A stretch of 64,000 nt of DNA from Luteimonas galliterrae (lineage in GTDB: Bacteria > Pseudomonadota > Gammaproteobacteria > Xanthomonadales > Xanthomonadaceae), in NCBI RefSeq assembly GCF_023374055.1, contig NZ_JAMBEP010000001.1:1364001-1428000 (forward strand), read 5' to 3'. Shown here in pieces: positions 17,935 through 26,807 of the stretch. Under the pieces are notes generated by a model. The model did no database searches and was not told the origin of the DNA. It saw nothing but the letters and a program-made list of their open reading frames with translations. Numbering within the stretch: the stretch's first letter is position 1; every line of letters begins with the position of its first letter. Made by a program: the position numbers and the translations under genes.

Positions 17935-19095
17935 TCAGCGAGCGGGCCAGTGCCAAGGCGGCGCATCGAGCGTGCCCTGCCCGACGATGCTGGTTTGGCT
18001 GAGCTCCTTTTCCAGCCGGACCGCGTTGCACTCCGGCGCCTCTTCCAGCGCGGCGATCAGGCGCGAGGCATGCGACACCACCCACACCTGGCTGCGCCGC
18101 GAAGCGTGCGCGATCAGGCGCGCCAGCGGCGGCAGCAGGTCGGGATGCAGGCTGGTTTCCGGTTCGTTGAGCACCATCAGCGGCGGCGGCCGCGGCGTGT
18201 GCAATGCGGCGATCCACAGCAGATAGCGCAAGGTGCCGTCGGACAGTTCCGCGGCCGACAACGGACGCAGCAAGCCATGCTGCGAGAACTGCAGCGAGAA
18301 CCGGCCTTCGTTCTCGACCACCTCGACCACAGCGCCGGGGAACGCATCGGCAACGGCGGCATCGAGCGCGCGGGCGTCGCCGATCTCGCGGATCGTCTGC
18401 CAGGCCGCGGCCAGGTCGCGGCCGTCGTGGCTCAGCACCGGCGTGCGCGTGCCCAGTTGCGGCAGGCGCGCCGGCGATTCGGCATCGCTGCGGAAATGGT
18501 CGTAGAAGCGCCAACCGCGGATCGTCTCGCGCAAGGTCAGCACTTCCGGCGCGCGCTCCGGATCGGCGAGCTGGCCGAAGAGGCTCTCGAACCCGTTCAG
18601 GTGCTCGGCGACCACGCGCCAGCCGCGGCCGTCGCGAATGCGCGCCATCGGTCCGCGCCGGTCGACCAGCGCATTCGCGCCGCGCAGGAAGGGGCCATTC
18701 CAGATCGTTTCGCGCTTTATTTCCGGATCCAATGCGAACGCCGACATCGACGGGATCGGCAACCCCAGATCGATCGCGTAACCGAAATCGTCGCCGGCGA
18801 AACCCATCCGCAGCGACACCGATTCCTGCCGCGGCCCGCCCTGCACCGGCACCTCGCCGCTGCGCATGCGCCGGGTGATGTTCTCCGGTCCGGCCCACAA
18901 CGTGGAACGCAGGCCGCCTTCGCGCGCCAAGGCCGGCACCACCCCGCCCTGCGCGGTCTCGGCGAGCAGGCGCAGGGCGCGGTAGAGATTGGATTTGCCG
19001 CTTCCGTTGGCGCCGGTCACCAGATTCAGAGGACCCATCGGCACGACCAGGTCGCGCAGCGAGCGGTAATTGGCGATGGCGAGCGTGGTCAGCAT
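17935..19095 (-). CDS. AAA family ATPase, RecF/SMC-like
   Basis: A 386-residue ATPase of the AAA_21 type. It has the Walker A motif GANGSGKSN (about residues 29-37), the signature-like LSDGTLRYLLWIA, and Walker B with hinge MVLNEPETSLHP, followed by a switch region SHASRLI. Proteins of this type are related to RecF and to OLD-type ATPases, but no nuclease domain is fused or adjacent here. The cellular role is unknown. It stands alone between two repeat-filled gaps. Confidence 0.85.
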   Translation of the reverse strand: MLTTLAIANYRSLRDLVVPMGPLNLVTGANGSGKSNLYRALRLLAETAQGGVVPALAREGGLRSTLWAGPENITRRMRSGEVPVQGGPRQESVSLRMGFAGDDFGYAIDLGLPIPSMSAFALDPEIKRETIWNGPFLRGANALVDRRGPMARIRDGRGWRVVAEHLNGFESLFGQLADPERAPEVLTLRETIRGWRFYDHFRSDAESPARLPQLGTRTPVLSHDGRDLAAAWQTIREIGDARALDAAVADAFPGAVVEVVENEGRFSLQFSQHGLLRPLSAAELSDGTLRYLLWIAALHTPRPPPLMVLNEPETSLHPDLLPPLARLIAHASRRSQVWVVSHASRLIAALEEAPECNAVRLEKELSQTSIVGQGTLDAPPWHWPAR

Positions 19096-19278
19096 GCGGA
19101 GATCCGGGAGTCGATCGGCGGCAGGTTAACCGCCGTCCGTCGCGAAGGCTGCGATCCGGCGGCGCTGACCGCTCGCGCGACGCCAGCGCGTTGCATCCAT
19201 TAGGGCGACCGTGTCCGGAAATGGCGAGCAACGCAAGCGGCCCGCGCCCTACGCTGGGCGTGCGGCGTTCTCCGCACA

Positions 19279-19310
19279 CCGCCGGACGATCGTTGGTCCG
19301 GCGGCTTTTT
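19279..19310 (+). terminator. Terminator-like hairpin before an NTF2-like gene
   Basis: A perfect 9-bp stem CCGCCGGAC / GTCCGGCGG with an 8-base loop is followed by CTTTTT. It lies only 29 bases upstream of the ATG at 19339 on the same strand, so it would end a short leader transcript or act as an attenuator. No gene on this strand ends nearby. Confidence 0.6.
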
Positions 19311-19338
19311 CCTGTATTGCAGCTAGGAGTCCACCGAA

Positions 19339-19755
19339 ATGTCCGCCTACCCTCAATCCTCTCAATCTCAGCCCAATTTCCCGGCCCCTTCGCGCCATTC
19401 CGAAGTCAAGCTGCAGCGGCTCAACGCCGAATATGTGGAAGCCTTCCTGAAATCGGATGCGGACTGGTACGAGCGCCACCTCGCCGAGGATTTTCGCTGC
19501 ATCCTGTCCGACGGCACCATGATCGATCGCGCGCGTTTCCTGGCGGACACGGCGCAGCCGGCGGCGATGAAGCGTTTCGACGTCGAGGACGTGACGGTGC
19601 AATTCGAAGGCGACACCGCGATCGTGCAGGCGCGCGCCGTTTACGAGAAGGCCGACGGCACGCACGGGCAAAGCCTGCACACCGACATTTGGGTGGGCCG
19701 CGACGGGCGCTGGCAGGCCTTGCTGGCGCATGCCACTACGGTCGCCGGCGCCTGA
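19339..19755 (+). CDS. NTF2-like (SnoaL/DUF4440) protein
   Basis: A 138-residue soluble protein of the NTF2-like cone fold: LNAEYVEAFLKSDADWYERHLAEDFRCILSDG is the typical first half, and VQFEGDTAIVQARAVYEKADGT with the final W(Q)ALLAHAT are the sheet strands. Members include ketosteroid-isomerase-like enzymes and stress proteins; no catalytic residues identify a reaction. AGGAG precedes the ATG, and a strong hairpin lies in the leader. Confidence 0.8.
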   Translation: MSAYPQSSQSQPNFPAPSRHSEVKLQRLNAEYVEAFLKSDADWYERHLAEDFRCILSDGTMIDRARFLADTAQPAAMKRFDVEDVTVQFEGDTAIVQARAVYEKADGTHGQSLHTDIWVGRDGRWQALLAHATTVAGA

Positions 19756-19773
19756 AAGTTTATCGCTGCGGTT

Positions 19774-19867
19774 GCTCTTCGTGGGAGCGGCTTCAGCCGC
19801 GAGCTCCTTCCCTCATGTTCGCGCAAGCATGTCGGCAGAGCTCGCGACTGAAGCCGCTCCCACAAAA
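19774..19867. repeat. GTGGGAGCGGCT palindrome pair
   Basis: Two facing GTGGGAGCGGCTTCAGCCGC-type arms form a long hairpin between the convergent genes ending at 19755 and 19876. This copy begins GTGG where most copies begin GTAG. Confidence 0.88.
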
Positions 19868-19875
19868 TGGATGCA

Positions 19876-20148
19876 CTAAGCGGCGTTCGCCTGGGACTCC
19901 GCATTGCCCTCTTCCCGCTCGGCCAACAAGGCCGCGGCTTCGGCATCGGAAATCACGCGATGGTGCAGCGACTTGCAACGCTCGATGCCGGCGTCGCTGA
20001 GCCTGACGATGCCGTCTTCCACCAGCGCCAGTCCGCTGTCGATCAACCGCTGCCGCAACGCGCCCGAATTGGGCGCCGGTTCGAGCCTCTGGTCGATGCG
20101 ATCCAGGACATCGAGCAGGGCCAATTCTTCGAGACTCATCGGATCCAT
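19876..20148 (-). CDS. Hypothetical protein (90 aa)
   Basis: A small acidic, helical protein beginning MDPMSLEELALLDVLDRI, with a winged-helix-like pattern (LRQRLIDSGLALVEDGIVRLSDAGIERC), suggesting an HTH-type or DprA-like wHTH fold. I cannot assign a function. A second ATG lies three codons in. It follows the ClpP-like lipoprotein gene on the same strand with a 78-bp gap and could be co-transcribed with it. Confidence 0.65.
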   Translation of the reverse strand: MDPMSLEELALLDVLDRIDQRLEPAPNSGALRQRLIDSGLALVEDGIVRLSDAGIERCKSLHHRVISDAEAAALLAEREEGNAESQANAA

Positions 20149-20226
20149 CGCGCATTCCAGGGCAGGCGGGGCGGAAATGATGACACCTGCCGCCGGCCCT
20201 TGCGAATACGGCCGAACCTGAACGAG

Positions 20227-21291
20227 TTACCCGCCCGTCGGCCGCAAGTCGTGCTCGGAGAGTGGGCTTTCCGCGGGGCATTTCCGGTCCGGAAAGTCGA
20301 AGCGCTGCCGCAGCGCCAGGCCGCAGGCGTTGATCGCCTCCACCTCCTTGCCTACCGCTCGGCATTCGTCGTCGAAGGCGCGCGCGAAATCGTCCTTGCG
20401 CCTGACGAAGCCCTCGCCGCACTTGCGCGCCAGCACGATGCGTTGCAGATCGTCCTCGGCGGCGTTGGTGCCGTCCAGGCCGTACTCCTCCAGTTCGGCC
20501 TCGGTGAGGATGCGCAGGCTGCGGTTGGGCACCGTCATCATCAGGTCGGCCACGGCGACCGCGGCGCCGTTGCGCTCCAGGTAATCCTTGATCTGCGCGT
20601 ACACCTCGCGCAGTTCCTTGCTCAATTCCGCGCGCGACGTCGCCGAGGAACCGACCCGCACCATGCGATGGATGCCGACCTTGCCCGCGACCAACCGCAT
20701 GTCGCCCGCCGCCAGCACCAGCACGCAGGCGCTGTGGCAGATGGCGCCTTCGCGCACCCAGATCGTCCAGTCCGATTCGGCGATGGCGTCTCCCGCTTTG
20801 ATCGCGTCTTCGATCAGGCCGCCGCTGGAATCGAGATCGAGAATGCGCTTGTCGATGCCGAGATTGTTCGCGATCTCGGCCACCCGTTCCACCAGCGCGG
20901 TGAACTCGGCGGTGATCTTGCCCTGGTAGCGCAGCCGCACCAGGCCGCGGTCCGCGCACGCTTCCAGCGCATTGCGCACGCTGGAAAACCCGAGCGAGAG
21001 CAGAGGCTCGCCGTCGCCTTTCTCTACGTAATCCGATTCGCAGCTGACGTACGCCTTGCCTGAGGCCAGCTGCATCGGCGTCCAGTCCGTCTCGCGCGGC
21101 GGCGCTTCCGCCTCGCGCCGCGCTTCGGTCTTGATCGGCATCTTCTCGACCACGGCACCGCCCAGCGCGCCGCTGTCGTCCTCGCGCGTCGCCACCTGGC
21201 CCGAGGTTTTGGGGGTTTCGTCGGCAGGAGGTTTCTGGTTGCAAGCCGTCAACGCAAAACAAAGCGCCAGCGGCAGCCAAGGCTTGAACAT
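20227..21291 (-). CDS. ClpP/crotonase-fold periplasmic lipoprotein (COG3904-like)
   Basis: A 354-residue lipoprotein (lipobox LTAC) with a ClpP-type serine protease fold in its middle: ILDLDSSGGLIEDAIKAGDAI is the substrate-binding strand-loop, and AICHSACVLVLAAG contains the Ser in the position of the ClpP/SppA nucleophile. VGIHRMV would place the His nearby. Such COG3904 proteins are predicted periplasmic proteases without known targets. I chose the start at 21291 (MFKPWLP) because it gives a proper lipoprotein signal peptide. Confidence 0.75.
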   Translation of the reverse strand: MFKPWLPLALCFALTACNQKPPADETPKTSGQVATREDDSGALGGAVVEKMPIKTEARREAEAPPRETDWTPMQLASGKAYVSCESDYVEKGDGEPLLSLGFSSVRNALEACADRGLVRLRYQGKITAEFTALVERVAEIANNLGIDKRILDLDSSGGLIEDAIKAGDAIAESDWTIWVREGAICHSACVLVLAAGDMRLVAGKVGIHRMVRVGSSATSRAELSKELREVYAQIKDYLERNGAAVAVADLMMTVPNRSLRILTEAELEEYGLDGTNAAEDDLQRIVLARKCGEGFVRRKDDFARAFDDECRAVGKEVEAINACGLALRQRFDFPDRKCPAESPLSEHDLRPTGG

Positions 21292-21506
21292 GCTTAGGAC
21301 CAAGTCGCTGAAGGTGGGTATGCCGTGCCGCTCGTCCCCGATGCGGCAGCGGCGATACAAGACGATAGTCTAGGCCGCGGGCGGGCCCGAGTGCAGAACC
21401 CGCGATGAATCTCGTCGAATAAAGCGCCTAAACGGCGGCCACGAGCGTGGCTTCGACCCGCACGCCCGCTGCACGCCGCAGCGGCATGGACGTTCGGCTT
21501 GGCGGG

Positions 21507-22184
21507 CTAGGGCCGGCTCAGCGACCAGAAGCCGATGTCGCGCCGGTGGCGGTAGCCCATCCGCTCATACAGGGATTTCGCGCGGGCGTTGTCGTGGCTC
21601 ACATGCAGGAACGGCGTGCGGCCGCATTCTAGCGTGTCGTTGGACAGCATCGCGGTCAGCCGCCGCGCATAGCCGCGGCCGTTGAAATCGGGATGGGTGC
21701 AGATCGCACTGATCTCCTGATACGCATCGGTGCCCAGCCGCTCGCCGATCATCGCCGCCAGCCTTCCGTCCTGGTAGATGCCGAAGTAGCGGCCCATCTC
21801 CATGGTGCGCGTGCGGAAGTAGTGCGGATACACCAGCGCGGTCAGCGCCAGCACGTCGGCGCGATGCGCCTCGTTCAACGCGACTATCTCCGGCCCTTCG
21901 GTCATGGCCAACGGCTCGGTGCAGATCATCTGCGCAAGCGGACGGAACGCTTCGAGCCGCCACCCATCCGGAACGCCCGGCGCCACGCCCAACAGATAGA
22001 CGCTTTCGCCGGGCGCGACCAGCGTTTCGAGCGCTTCGGCCACATCCGCATCGGCGCCGGCCACGCCCAGGAAAGGCGCGAAATCCGCCGGGTAGCGCGC
22101 CGCGTCGCCGGCCGTCGTCGCGATGGCGCGGTGGCGGGTATGCAGCGAAGACCAGAAGGGATTGTCCAGTTCCGTCGTAGCCAT
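21507..22184 (-). CDS. GNAT family N-acetyltransferase
   Basis: A 225-residue acetyltransferase. The acetyl-CoA binding motif A is ISAICTHPDFNGRGYARRL, and HVSHDNARAKSLYERMGYRHRRDIGFW is motif B with the usual Tyr. The N-terminal half is longer than a minimal GNAT domain and resembles the FR47/two-domain group. The substrate is unknown. It lies 9 bp after the HxlR gene and is probably in the same transcript. Confidence 0.85.
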   Translation of the reverse strand: MATTELDNPFWSSLHTRHRAIATTAGDAARYPADFAPFLGVAGADADVAEALETLVAPGESVYLLGVAPGVPDGWRLEAFRPLAQMICTEPLAMTEGPEIVALNEAHRADVLALTALVYPHYFRTRTMEMGRYFGIYQDGRLAAMIGERLGTDAYQEISAICTHPDFNGRGYARRLTAMLSNDTLECGRTPFLHVSHDNARAKSLYERMGYRHRRDIGFWSLSRP

Positions 22185-22193
22185 GCGTTTCGC

Positions 22194-22565
22194 TCAGCGT
22201 TTGCGTTTGGCCGCAGCATCGAAACGGCGGCGAGCATCGTCGATCTGCTCGCTGTTCTCGAGCGCCCAACGCCCCAGCGAGGTGACCGGCCCGACCAACG
22301 ATTGTCCGAGCGGCGTGAGCGCGTACTCCACGCTCGGCGGTACTGTGGGGTATACCGTGCGCGTGACCAGGCCGTCGCGTTCCAGGTTGCGCAAGGTCAA
22401 CGTCAGCATGCGTTGCGACATGCCCTCGATCGAGTGCTTGAGCGCATTGAAGCGCCAAGGGCCTTCGCTCAACACCACGATGACCAGGATGCTCCACTTG
22501 TCGCCGATGCGGGACAGGATCTCGCGGACCGGCGCGCAGGACGCCTGTGTGTGCCTTGGTTTCAA
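22194..22565 (-). CDS. HxlR family transcriptional regulator
   Basis: A 123-residue winged-helix regulator with the HxlR signature: CAPVREILSRIGDKWSILVI, then GPWRFNALKHSIEGMSQRMLT and LERDGLVTRTVYPTVPPSVEY. The conserved Cys at residue 10 is the usual redox or electrophile sensor of this family. It is divergent from an FMN reductase gene, and the 82-bp gap contains a palindrome, so it very likely controls that gene and its own operon with the acetyltransferase. Confidence 0.9.
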   Translation of the reverse strand: MKPRHTQASCAPVREILSRIGDKWSILVIVVLSEGPWRFNALKHSIEGMSQRMLTLTLRNLERDGLVTRTVYPTVPPSVEYALTPLGQSLVGPVTSLGRWALENSEQIDDARRRFDAAAKRKR

Positions 22566-22595
22566 GTTTGTGCCTTCTTGTGGACGCGGACCGTA

Positions 22596-22609
22596 GTCAC
22601 TAATGTGAC
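22596..22609. promoter_or_regulatory. Probable HxlR operator
   Basis: A perfect inverted repeat GTCAC-TAAT-GTGAC lies in the middle of the gap between the divergent HxlR and FMN-reductase genes. Position and symmetry suit a dimeric winged-helix repressor. Binding is inferred. Confidence 0.6.
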
Positions 22610-22647
22610 CCTAGTTCCCTTTTGTAACCCATGAAGGACTAAAAGTC

Positions 22648-23238
22648 ATGATCAAGATCGCACTCATCGTCGGCAGCACCCGTCCGCAGCGTTTCGCGGA
22701 CGTGCCGGCCCGCTGGATCGCGCAAGGCGCCGCGGCCAGGCCGGATTTGCGGCTGGAAACGCTGGACCTGCGCGACTACGCCCTGCCGTTCTACCGGGAG
22801 CCGATGTCGCCGCTGGCTTCCAACGGCGTTTACACCGATGCGGCCGCGGAGGCCTGGCGCCGCAAGATCGGCGAGTTCGACGGCTATATCGCCACCGTGG
22901 CCGAATACAACCACGGTCCGACCGCGGTACTGAAGAACGCGCTGGACTCCGCGTTCTACGAATGGAACCGCAAGCCGATCGCCTTCGTCGGCTACGGCGG
23001 CGCCGGCGGCGTGCGCGCCATCGAACACCTGCGCGGCGTGGCGGTGGAGCTGCAGATGGCGCCGATCAAGGCCGAAGTGAACATCGGCATGGAACCGTTC
23101 ATCGGGATGCTGATGCAGGGCAAAGCGCCGGACGACTACGAGCACCTGGCGAAGGCGCGCGAGACGATGTTCGACCAGCTGGCCTGGTGGGGCAACGCGC
23201 TCAAGGCGGCGCGGGAAAGCCTGGCGGAGGCGGCGTAA
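22648..23238 (+). CDS. NADPH-dependent FMN reductase
   Basis: A 196-residue flavodoxin-fold reductase. GSTRPQRFADVPARWI is the FMN phosphate loop, EYNHGPTAVLKNALDS is the conserved PEYN-like block, and GYGGAGGVRAIEHLR binds the isoalloxazine ring. This is the NADPH:quinone/azo-reductase type. AAGGA lies 10 bases before the ATG. Its divergence from an HxlR regulator suggests induction by quinones or other electrophiles. Confidence 0.88.
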   Translation: MIKIALIVGSTRPQRFADVPARWIAQGAAARPDLRLETLDLRDYALPFYREPMSPLASNGVYTDAAAEAWRRKIGEFDGYIATVAEYNHGPTAVLKNALDSAFYEWNRKPIAFVGYGGAGGVRAIEHLRGVAVELQMAPIKAEVNIGMEPFIGMLMQGKAPDDYEHLAKARETMFDQLAWWGNALKAARESLAEAA

Positions 23239-23272
23239 GCCCGCTTTGCGGAGTCTGGAGGCTCTGGGCTCT

Positions 23273-23352
23273 GTGGGAGCGGCTTCAGCCGCGAGCTTTT
23301 GACGGCATTGCCGCCCGTCGAAGAGCTTGCTGCTGAAGCCGCTCCCACAAGC
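23273..23352. repeat. GTGGGAGCGGCT palindrome pair
   Basis: Facing arms TGTGGGAGCGGCTTCAGCCG and its partial complement GCTGAAGCCGCTCCCACA are separated by a diverged centre. They fill most of the gap between the reductase gene and the DUF1428 gene. Confidence 0.85.
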
Positions 23353-23431
23353 TTCCGCAACGAAGCGGTGACTGGGAATTAACGCCGTTTCAGGCATCTT
23401 GAACCTCCCTTCGAACGGAGCGAGGCCAGTC

Positions 23432-23797
23432 ATGTCCTACGTCGACGGATTCGTGATGGCGGTGCCCACTGCCAACAAAGACAAGTTCATCAAGCATGCC
23501 AACGAAGGCGACTCGGTCTTCATGGAGAACGGCGCGACCCGCGTCCTGGAATGCTGGGGCGACGACGTGAAATCCGGCAAGCAGACCGACTTCATGCGCG
23601 CGGTGAACGCCAAGGACGACGAAACCGTGGTGTTCTCGTGGGTCGAATGGCCCGACAAGGCCACCCGCGACACCGGCATGGAAAAAGTGATGAAGGACCC
23701 GCGCATGATGCCGGAAAAGAATCCGATGCCGTTCGACGGCATGCGGATGATTTTCGGCGGTTTTTCGCCTGTGGTCGAGTTGGAAACCAAGCACTGA
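23432..23797 (+). CDS. DUF1428 (YbaA-like) protein
   Basis: A 121-residue protein matching the DUF1428 pattern: MSYVDGFVMAVPTANKDKF at the start, then ATRVLECWGDDV, VVFSWVEWPDKATRD and MPFDGMRMIFGGF. The family has a dimeric alpha-beta barrel (ferredoxin-like) fold, and its function is unknown. The ATG at 23432 was preferred over one at 23399 because the family begins there. Confidence 0.92.
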   Translation: MSYVDGFVMAVPTANKDKFIKHANEGDSVFMENGATRVLECWGDDVKSGKQTDFMRAVNAKDDETVVFSWVEWPDKATRDTGMEKVMKDPRMMPEKNPMPFDGMRMIFGGFSPVVELETKH

Positions 23798-23865
23798 TAC
23801 TGATCGTTCGTGGCAGGCCGCGGGGTGGGTTCAACCCGCCTCGGGTGGGGCGCTCGCCTTTAAGC

Positions 23866-24020
23866 CGTCATTCCCGCGAAGGCGGGAATCCAGCGACTTT
23901 GCTTCTGTAAGAAGCCACGATGCGTCCGAGATGTCGCGCACCCTCACCCAACCCTCTCCCGCAAACAGGAGAGGGCTAAGCTCAAGTCACTGGATCCCCG
24001 CCTTCGCGGGAATGACGGTT
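23866..24020. repeat. GTCATTCCCGCG inverted repeat with central Pro-type repeat
   Basis: CCGTCATTCCCGCGAAGGCG (from about 23867) and its complement CGCCTTCGCGGGAATGACGG (to 24018) face each other. Between them lies CCCTCACCCAACCCTCTCCC with its own short hairpin. The same compound order recurs at 39394-39556, so the whole ~155-bp unit is one repeat. Confidence 0.85.
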
Positions 24021-24039
24021 TTTCCAAAGCCCGAGATTT

Positions 24040-24846
24040 TCAGAAGTTCTTCTGCACAACCACCGCAAAATGGCTGCCGGCAACACGGTATCCGTTCAAG
24101 GTGTAAAGCTCGGGCTCGGCCGTGGTCCAGGTCTGCTCCAGCGATAACGCAAAATCGCGCGGGAGCGCGCGGGTCAGCCCGATCTTGTACGCGGTATACG
24201 CAGTGCGGTCGTTCGGAACACCGGTCTGCGGATTGCGCCCGCGCGGCTGCTTGCGCGCCACGTGCGCGCCCAAATACCACTTCTCGCCGAACCCGCGTCC
24301 CGCGCCCAGGTCGAAGTAATAGGATCCCTTCGAGTTGGGCGTACCGTACGAGTCGCTGACGGAGTAATTCAATTTGGCGCTCAACCCGCGCCAGCCGACG
24401 AAGCCCACCAACTCGTTCGTGTTCGGCTCCTGCGCCGGCGGATTCTGCGGCGCGTAATGTCCCGGGAATTCGACCCGCATCGCATAGCCTCTTACCATCC
24501 AGTCGCCGCTTATCCAGCGATAGCCCGCATAAGCGTCCAGCTCGAAGTGAACGCTGCTGCCGGCGTAGACCTTGTCGACCCAGTTGATCGTGGTTACGTC
24601 CAGGCCTGCGTACCAACCGCTGGAGTCGTAGTAGTTCACTTCGATTTGCACGGAAGGATTGCCGACGCTCTGCGAGAGCCCGCGCCCGACATAGTTGCTC
24701 ATCAACGCGACATAACCGCTCGGCCGGTCGAGATCCGATGCGGCGCGCGCCGCCGCACTCGAACCGAAGGCGCAAACGGCGGCGAAGGCCAAAGCGGTAC
24801 GCAACGGCCATCGTGGAGGATTCCGCCGCAAACGCGCTGGTTTCAT
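24040..24846 (-). CDS. TorF family putative outer-membrane porin
   Basis: A 268-residue exported beta-barrel protein. The signal peptide ends near AAARAASD, and the mature start GYVALMSNYVGRGLSQS is the signature of the TorF/TIGR02001 group (SNYxxRGxSxS). Alternating strands follow to the terminal aromatic HFAVVVQKNF, the outer-membrane insertion signal. The transported substrate is unknown. An in-frame start 60 bases upstream is possible, but 24846 gives the better signal peptide. Confidence 0.85.
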   Translation of the reverse strand: MKPARLRRNPPRWPLRTALAFAAVCAFGSSAAARAASDLDRPSGYVALMSNYVGRGLSQSVGNPSVQIEVNYYDSSGWYAGLDVTTINWVDKVYAGSSVHFELDAYAGYRWISGDWMVRGYAMRVEFPGHYAPQNPPAQEPNTNELVGFVGWRGLSAKLNYSVSDSYGTPNSKGSYYFDLGAGRGFGEKWYLGAHVARKQPRGRNPQTGVPNDRTAYTAYKIGLTRALPRDFALSLEQTWTTAEPELYTLNGYRVAGSHFAVVVQKNF

Positions 24847-25000
24847 GACCGACCTCATGGGATAACGAACGTAAGAGGCGCGCCGCACCGGACCGCTGCG
24901 GCGCACAAGCGCTCATTGTTCGTTCCGCGCGATCGAAGTCCAGGTCCATTCTCGCCCCGCCGGCCAGGCCACTTGCCGGGCCCGGCCGCAACCGCGACGC

Positions 25001-26443
25001 TTACACCTTCGCGCCCTTCCACTTGCCGCGGCTGAACAGCCACAGCGTGAACAGCCCCACCGACGTCTCGGACACGAATACGGCCCAGAACACGCCGGTC
25101 TGCTGCCAACCCAACGAAATCGCCAGCGCATACGACAGCGGAATCTGGATCAGCCAGAAAAAGACGATGTTGATCTTGGTCGGCGTGACCGTATCGCCGG
25201 CGCCGTTGAAGGCCTGCACCGCGACCATCCACCAGCCGTAGACGAAGAAGGAATACGACAGGATCCGCAGCCATTCGCCGCCGACGGCGATCACCGCGGC
25301 GTCGTCGGTGAAGATGCCCATCAGCTGTTCGTGGAAGAAGAAGAACAGCACCGAGATCACGACGGTGAACGCCATGTTGTACCAGCCGATATGCCACACC
25401 GACGCTTCTGCGCGGTCCGGCTGGCCGGCGCCCAGGTTCTGCCCCACCAGCGTCGCCGCGGCGTTGGACATGCCCCAGGCCGGCATCAGCGTGAACATCA
25501 TGATCCGGATCGCGATGGTCGCACCGGCGACCGCCTCGCTGCCGATGCCGGCCAGGATGCGCATCAGGAAGATCCACGACGTCATCGCCACGATCATCTG
25601 GCCCATGCCGCCCAGCGAAGTGCGCACGATGTTCCACATGATCGCGCCGTGCACGGCCACCTGCGACGCCGCCACGCGGATGTGCTGGCCGCCGCGGAAC
25701 AGCACCCACAACTGGTACAGCACGCCCGTGCCGCGGCCGATGACGGTGGCCATCGCCGCGCCCTCGATGCCCATGGCCGGGATCGGGCCGAGGCCGAAGA
25801 TCAGAATCGGGCACAGCACGATGTTCAGGCCGTTGGCCAGCCACAGCACGCGCATCGCGATGGCCGCATCGCCCGCGCCGCGGAAGATCGCATTGATCAC
25901 GAACAGCAGCATGATCACGGCGTTCGCGCCGAGCATCCACTGCATGTAGGGATAGCCGTGCTCCAGCGTCCACGCGTCCGCGCCCATCAGGCGCAGCAGC
26001 TCCGGCGCGAAGAAAATGCCGGCCAGCGCGAACGGCACCGACACCAATAGCGCGACCAGGATCGCCTGCACAGCGGTGACCGCGGCCTCCTCGCGCTTGC
26101 CTTCGCCGATGCGCCGCGCGACGACCGCCGTCACCGCCATCGCCAGGCCCATGCCGACCGCATACAGCAGGAACAGCAGGCTTTCGGTCAGCCCCACCGT
26201 CGCCACCGCGGACGGGCCGAGCTTGGCGACGAAGAAGATGTCCACCACCGCGAACGTGGATTCCAGCACCAGTTCCAGCACCATCGGCACCGCAAGCAGG
26301 AACACCGCACGGCGCATCGGGATCTTGGTGTAGTCCGCGTTGGTGCCGCGGATCGCGTCGCGGATGGCGGCCCAGGTCGAACCGGCCGGTGGCGGCGGGG
26401 CTTCGAGCGTGGCTTCGGGGGCGGAGGAATTATCTTGGGTCAT
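25001..26443 (-). CDS. MATE family efflux transporter
   Basis: A 480-residue inner-membrane pump with about 12 hydrophobic helices in two MatE halves. The N-terminal half begins RRAVFLLAVPMVLELVLESTF and has VDIFFVAKLGPSAVATVGL; the second half begins GAIMWNIVRTSLGGMGQMI, and GWQQTGVFWAVFVSET lies in the last helices. MATE pumps export cationic drugs using Na+ or H+. The N-terminal ~50 residues are a Pro/Ala-rich cytoplasmic extension. It is not obviously in an operon. Confidence 0.93.
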   Translation of the reverse strand: MTQDNSSAPEATLEAPPPPAGSTWAAIRDAIRGTNADYTKIPMRRAVFLLAVPMVLELVLESTFAVVDIFFVAKLGPSAVATVGLTESLLFLLYAVGMGLAMAVTAVVARRIGEGKREEAAVTAVQAILVALLVSVPFALAGIFFAPELLRLMGADAWTLEHGYPYMQWMLGANAVIMLLFVINAIFRGAGDAAIAMRVLWLANGLNIVLCPILIFGLGPIPAMGIEGAAMATVIGRGTGVLYQLWVLFRGGQHIRVAASQVAVHGAIMWNIVRTSLGGMGQMIVAMTSWIFLMRILAGIGSEAVAGATIAIRIMMFTLMPAWGMSNAAATLVGQNLGAGQPDRAEASVWHIGWYNMAFTVVISVLFFFFHEQLMGIFTDDAAVIAVGGEWLRILSYSFFVYGWWMVAVQAFNGAGDTVTPTKINIVFFWLIQIPLSYALAISLGWQQTGVFWAVFVSETSVGLFTLWLFSRGKWKGAKV

Positions 26444-26807
26444 GTTCGCGGGCCATGCGTTTTGGGGAAGTGTAGCGGTCTGGCGCCCCTGGGCCGCCAC
26501 CGCATGCCCTTATGACGAATCAGCGACGGCCGGATCGACATCGGCTTTCTCCCTCCTCAGCGCGACAAGCCGCTTCTACCCTCTCCCGTTTACGGGAGAG
26601 GGACAGGCCCAAAGGGCCAGGGAGAGGGTCCGGCTTTTCGCGCCATCCCTTCGACTCGTCCCGTGCGACATAGCGTGCCGAGCAAGCACCGTGCGATCTG
26701 GCCGACCGCAAGCGCAGGCCCGCGACGCGCGCGCCGCATGACTTGTTGCACGCGCATGCGGAGCCGTTATTCGCTGCAATCGCAATTCCCGCTTGCGGAC
26801 GCGCGCT
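26444..26807. other. Intergenic region with one palindromic repeat
   Basis: This 364-bp gap separates the divergent MATE and DUF4440 genes. It holds a CCCTCTCCCGTTTACGGGAG hairpin followed by a degenerate second hairpin (26569-26635), the same Pro-type repeat seen at 23937, 39477 and inside folC. The remainder shows nothing I recognise beyond room for two promoters. Confidence 0.6.

Noticed and set aside
17935-19095. AAA ATPase as a defence (OLD/Gabija-like) gene
   Set aside because: No TOPRIM or nuclease domain is fused and no partner gene is adjacent, so there is no positive support for defence.
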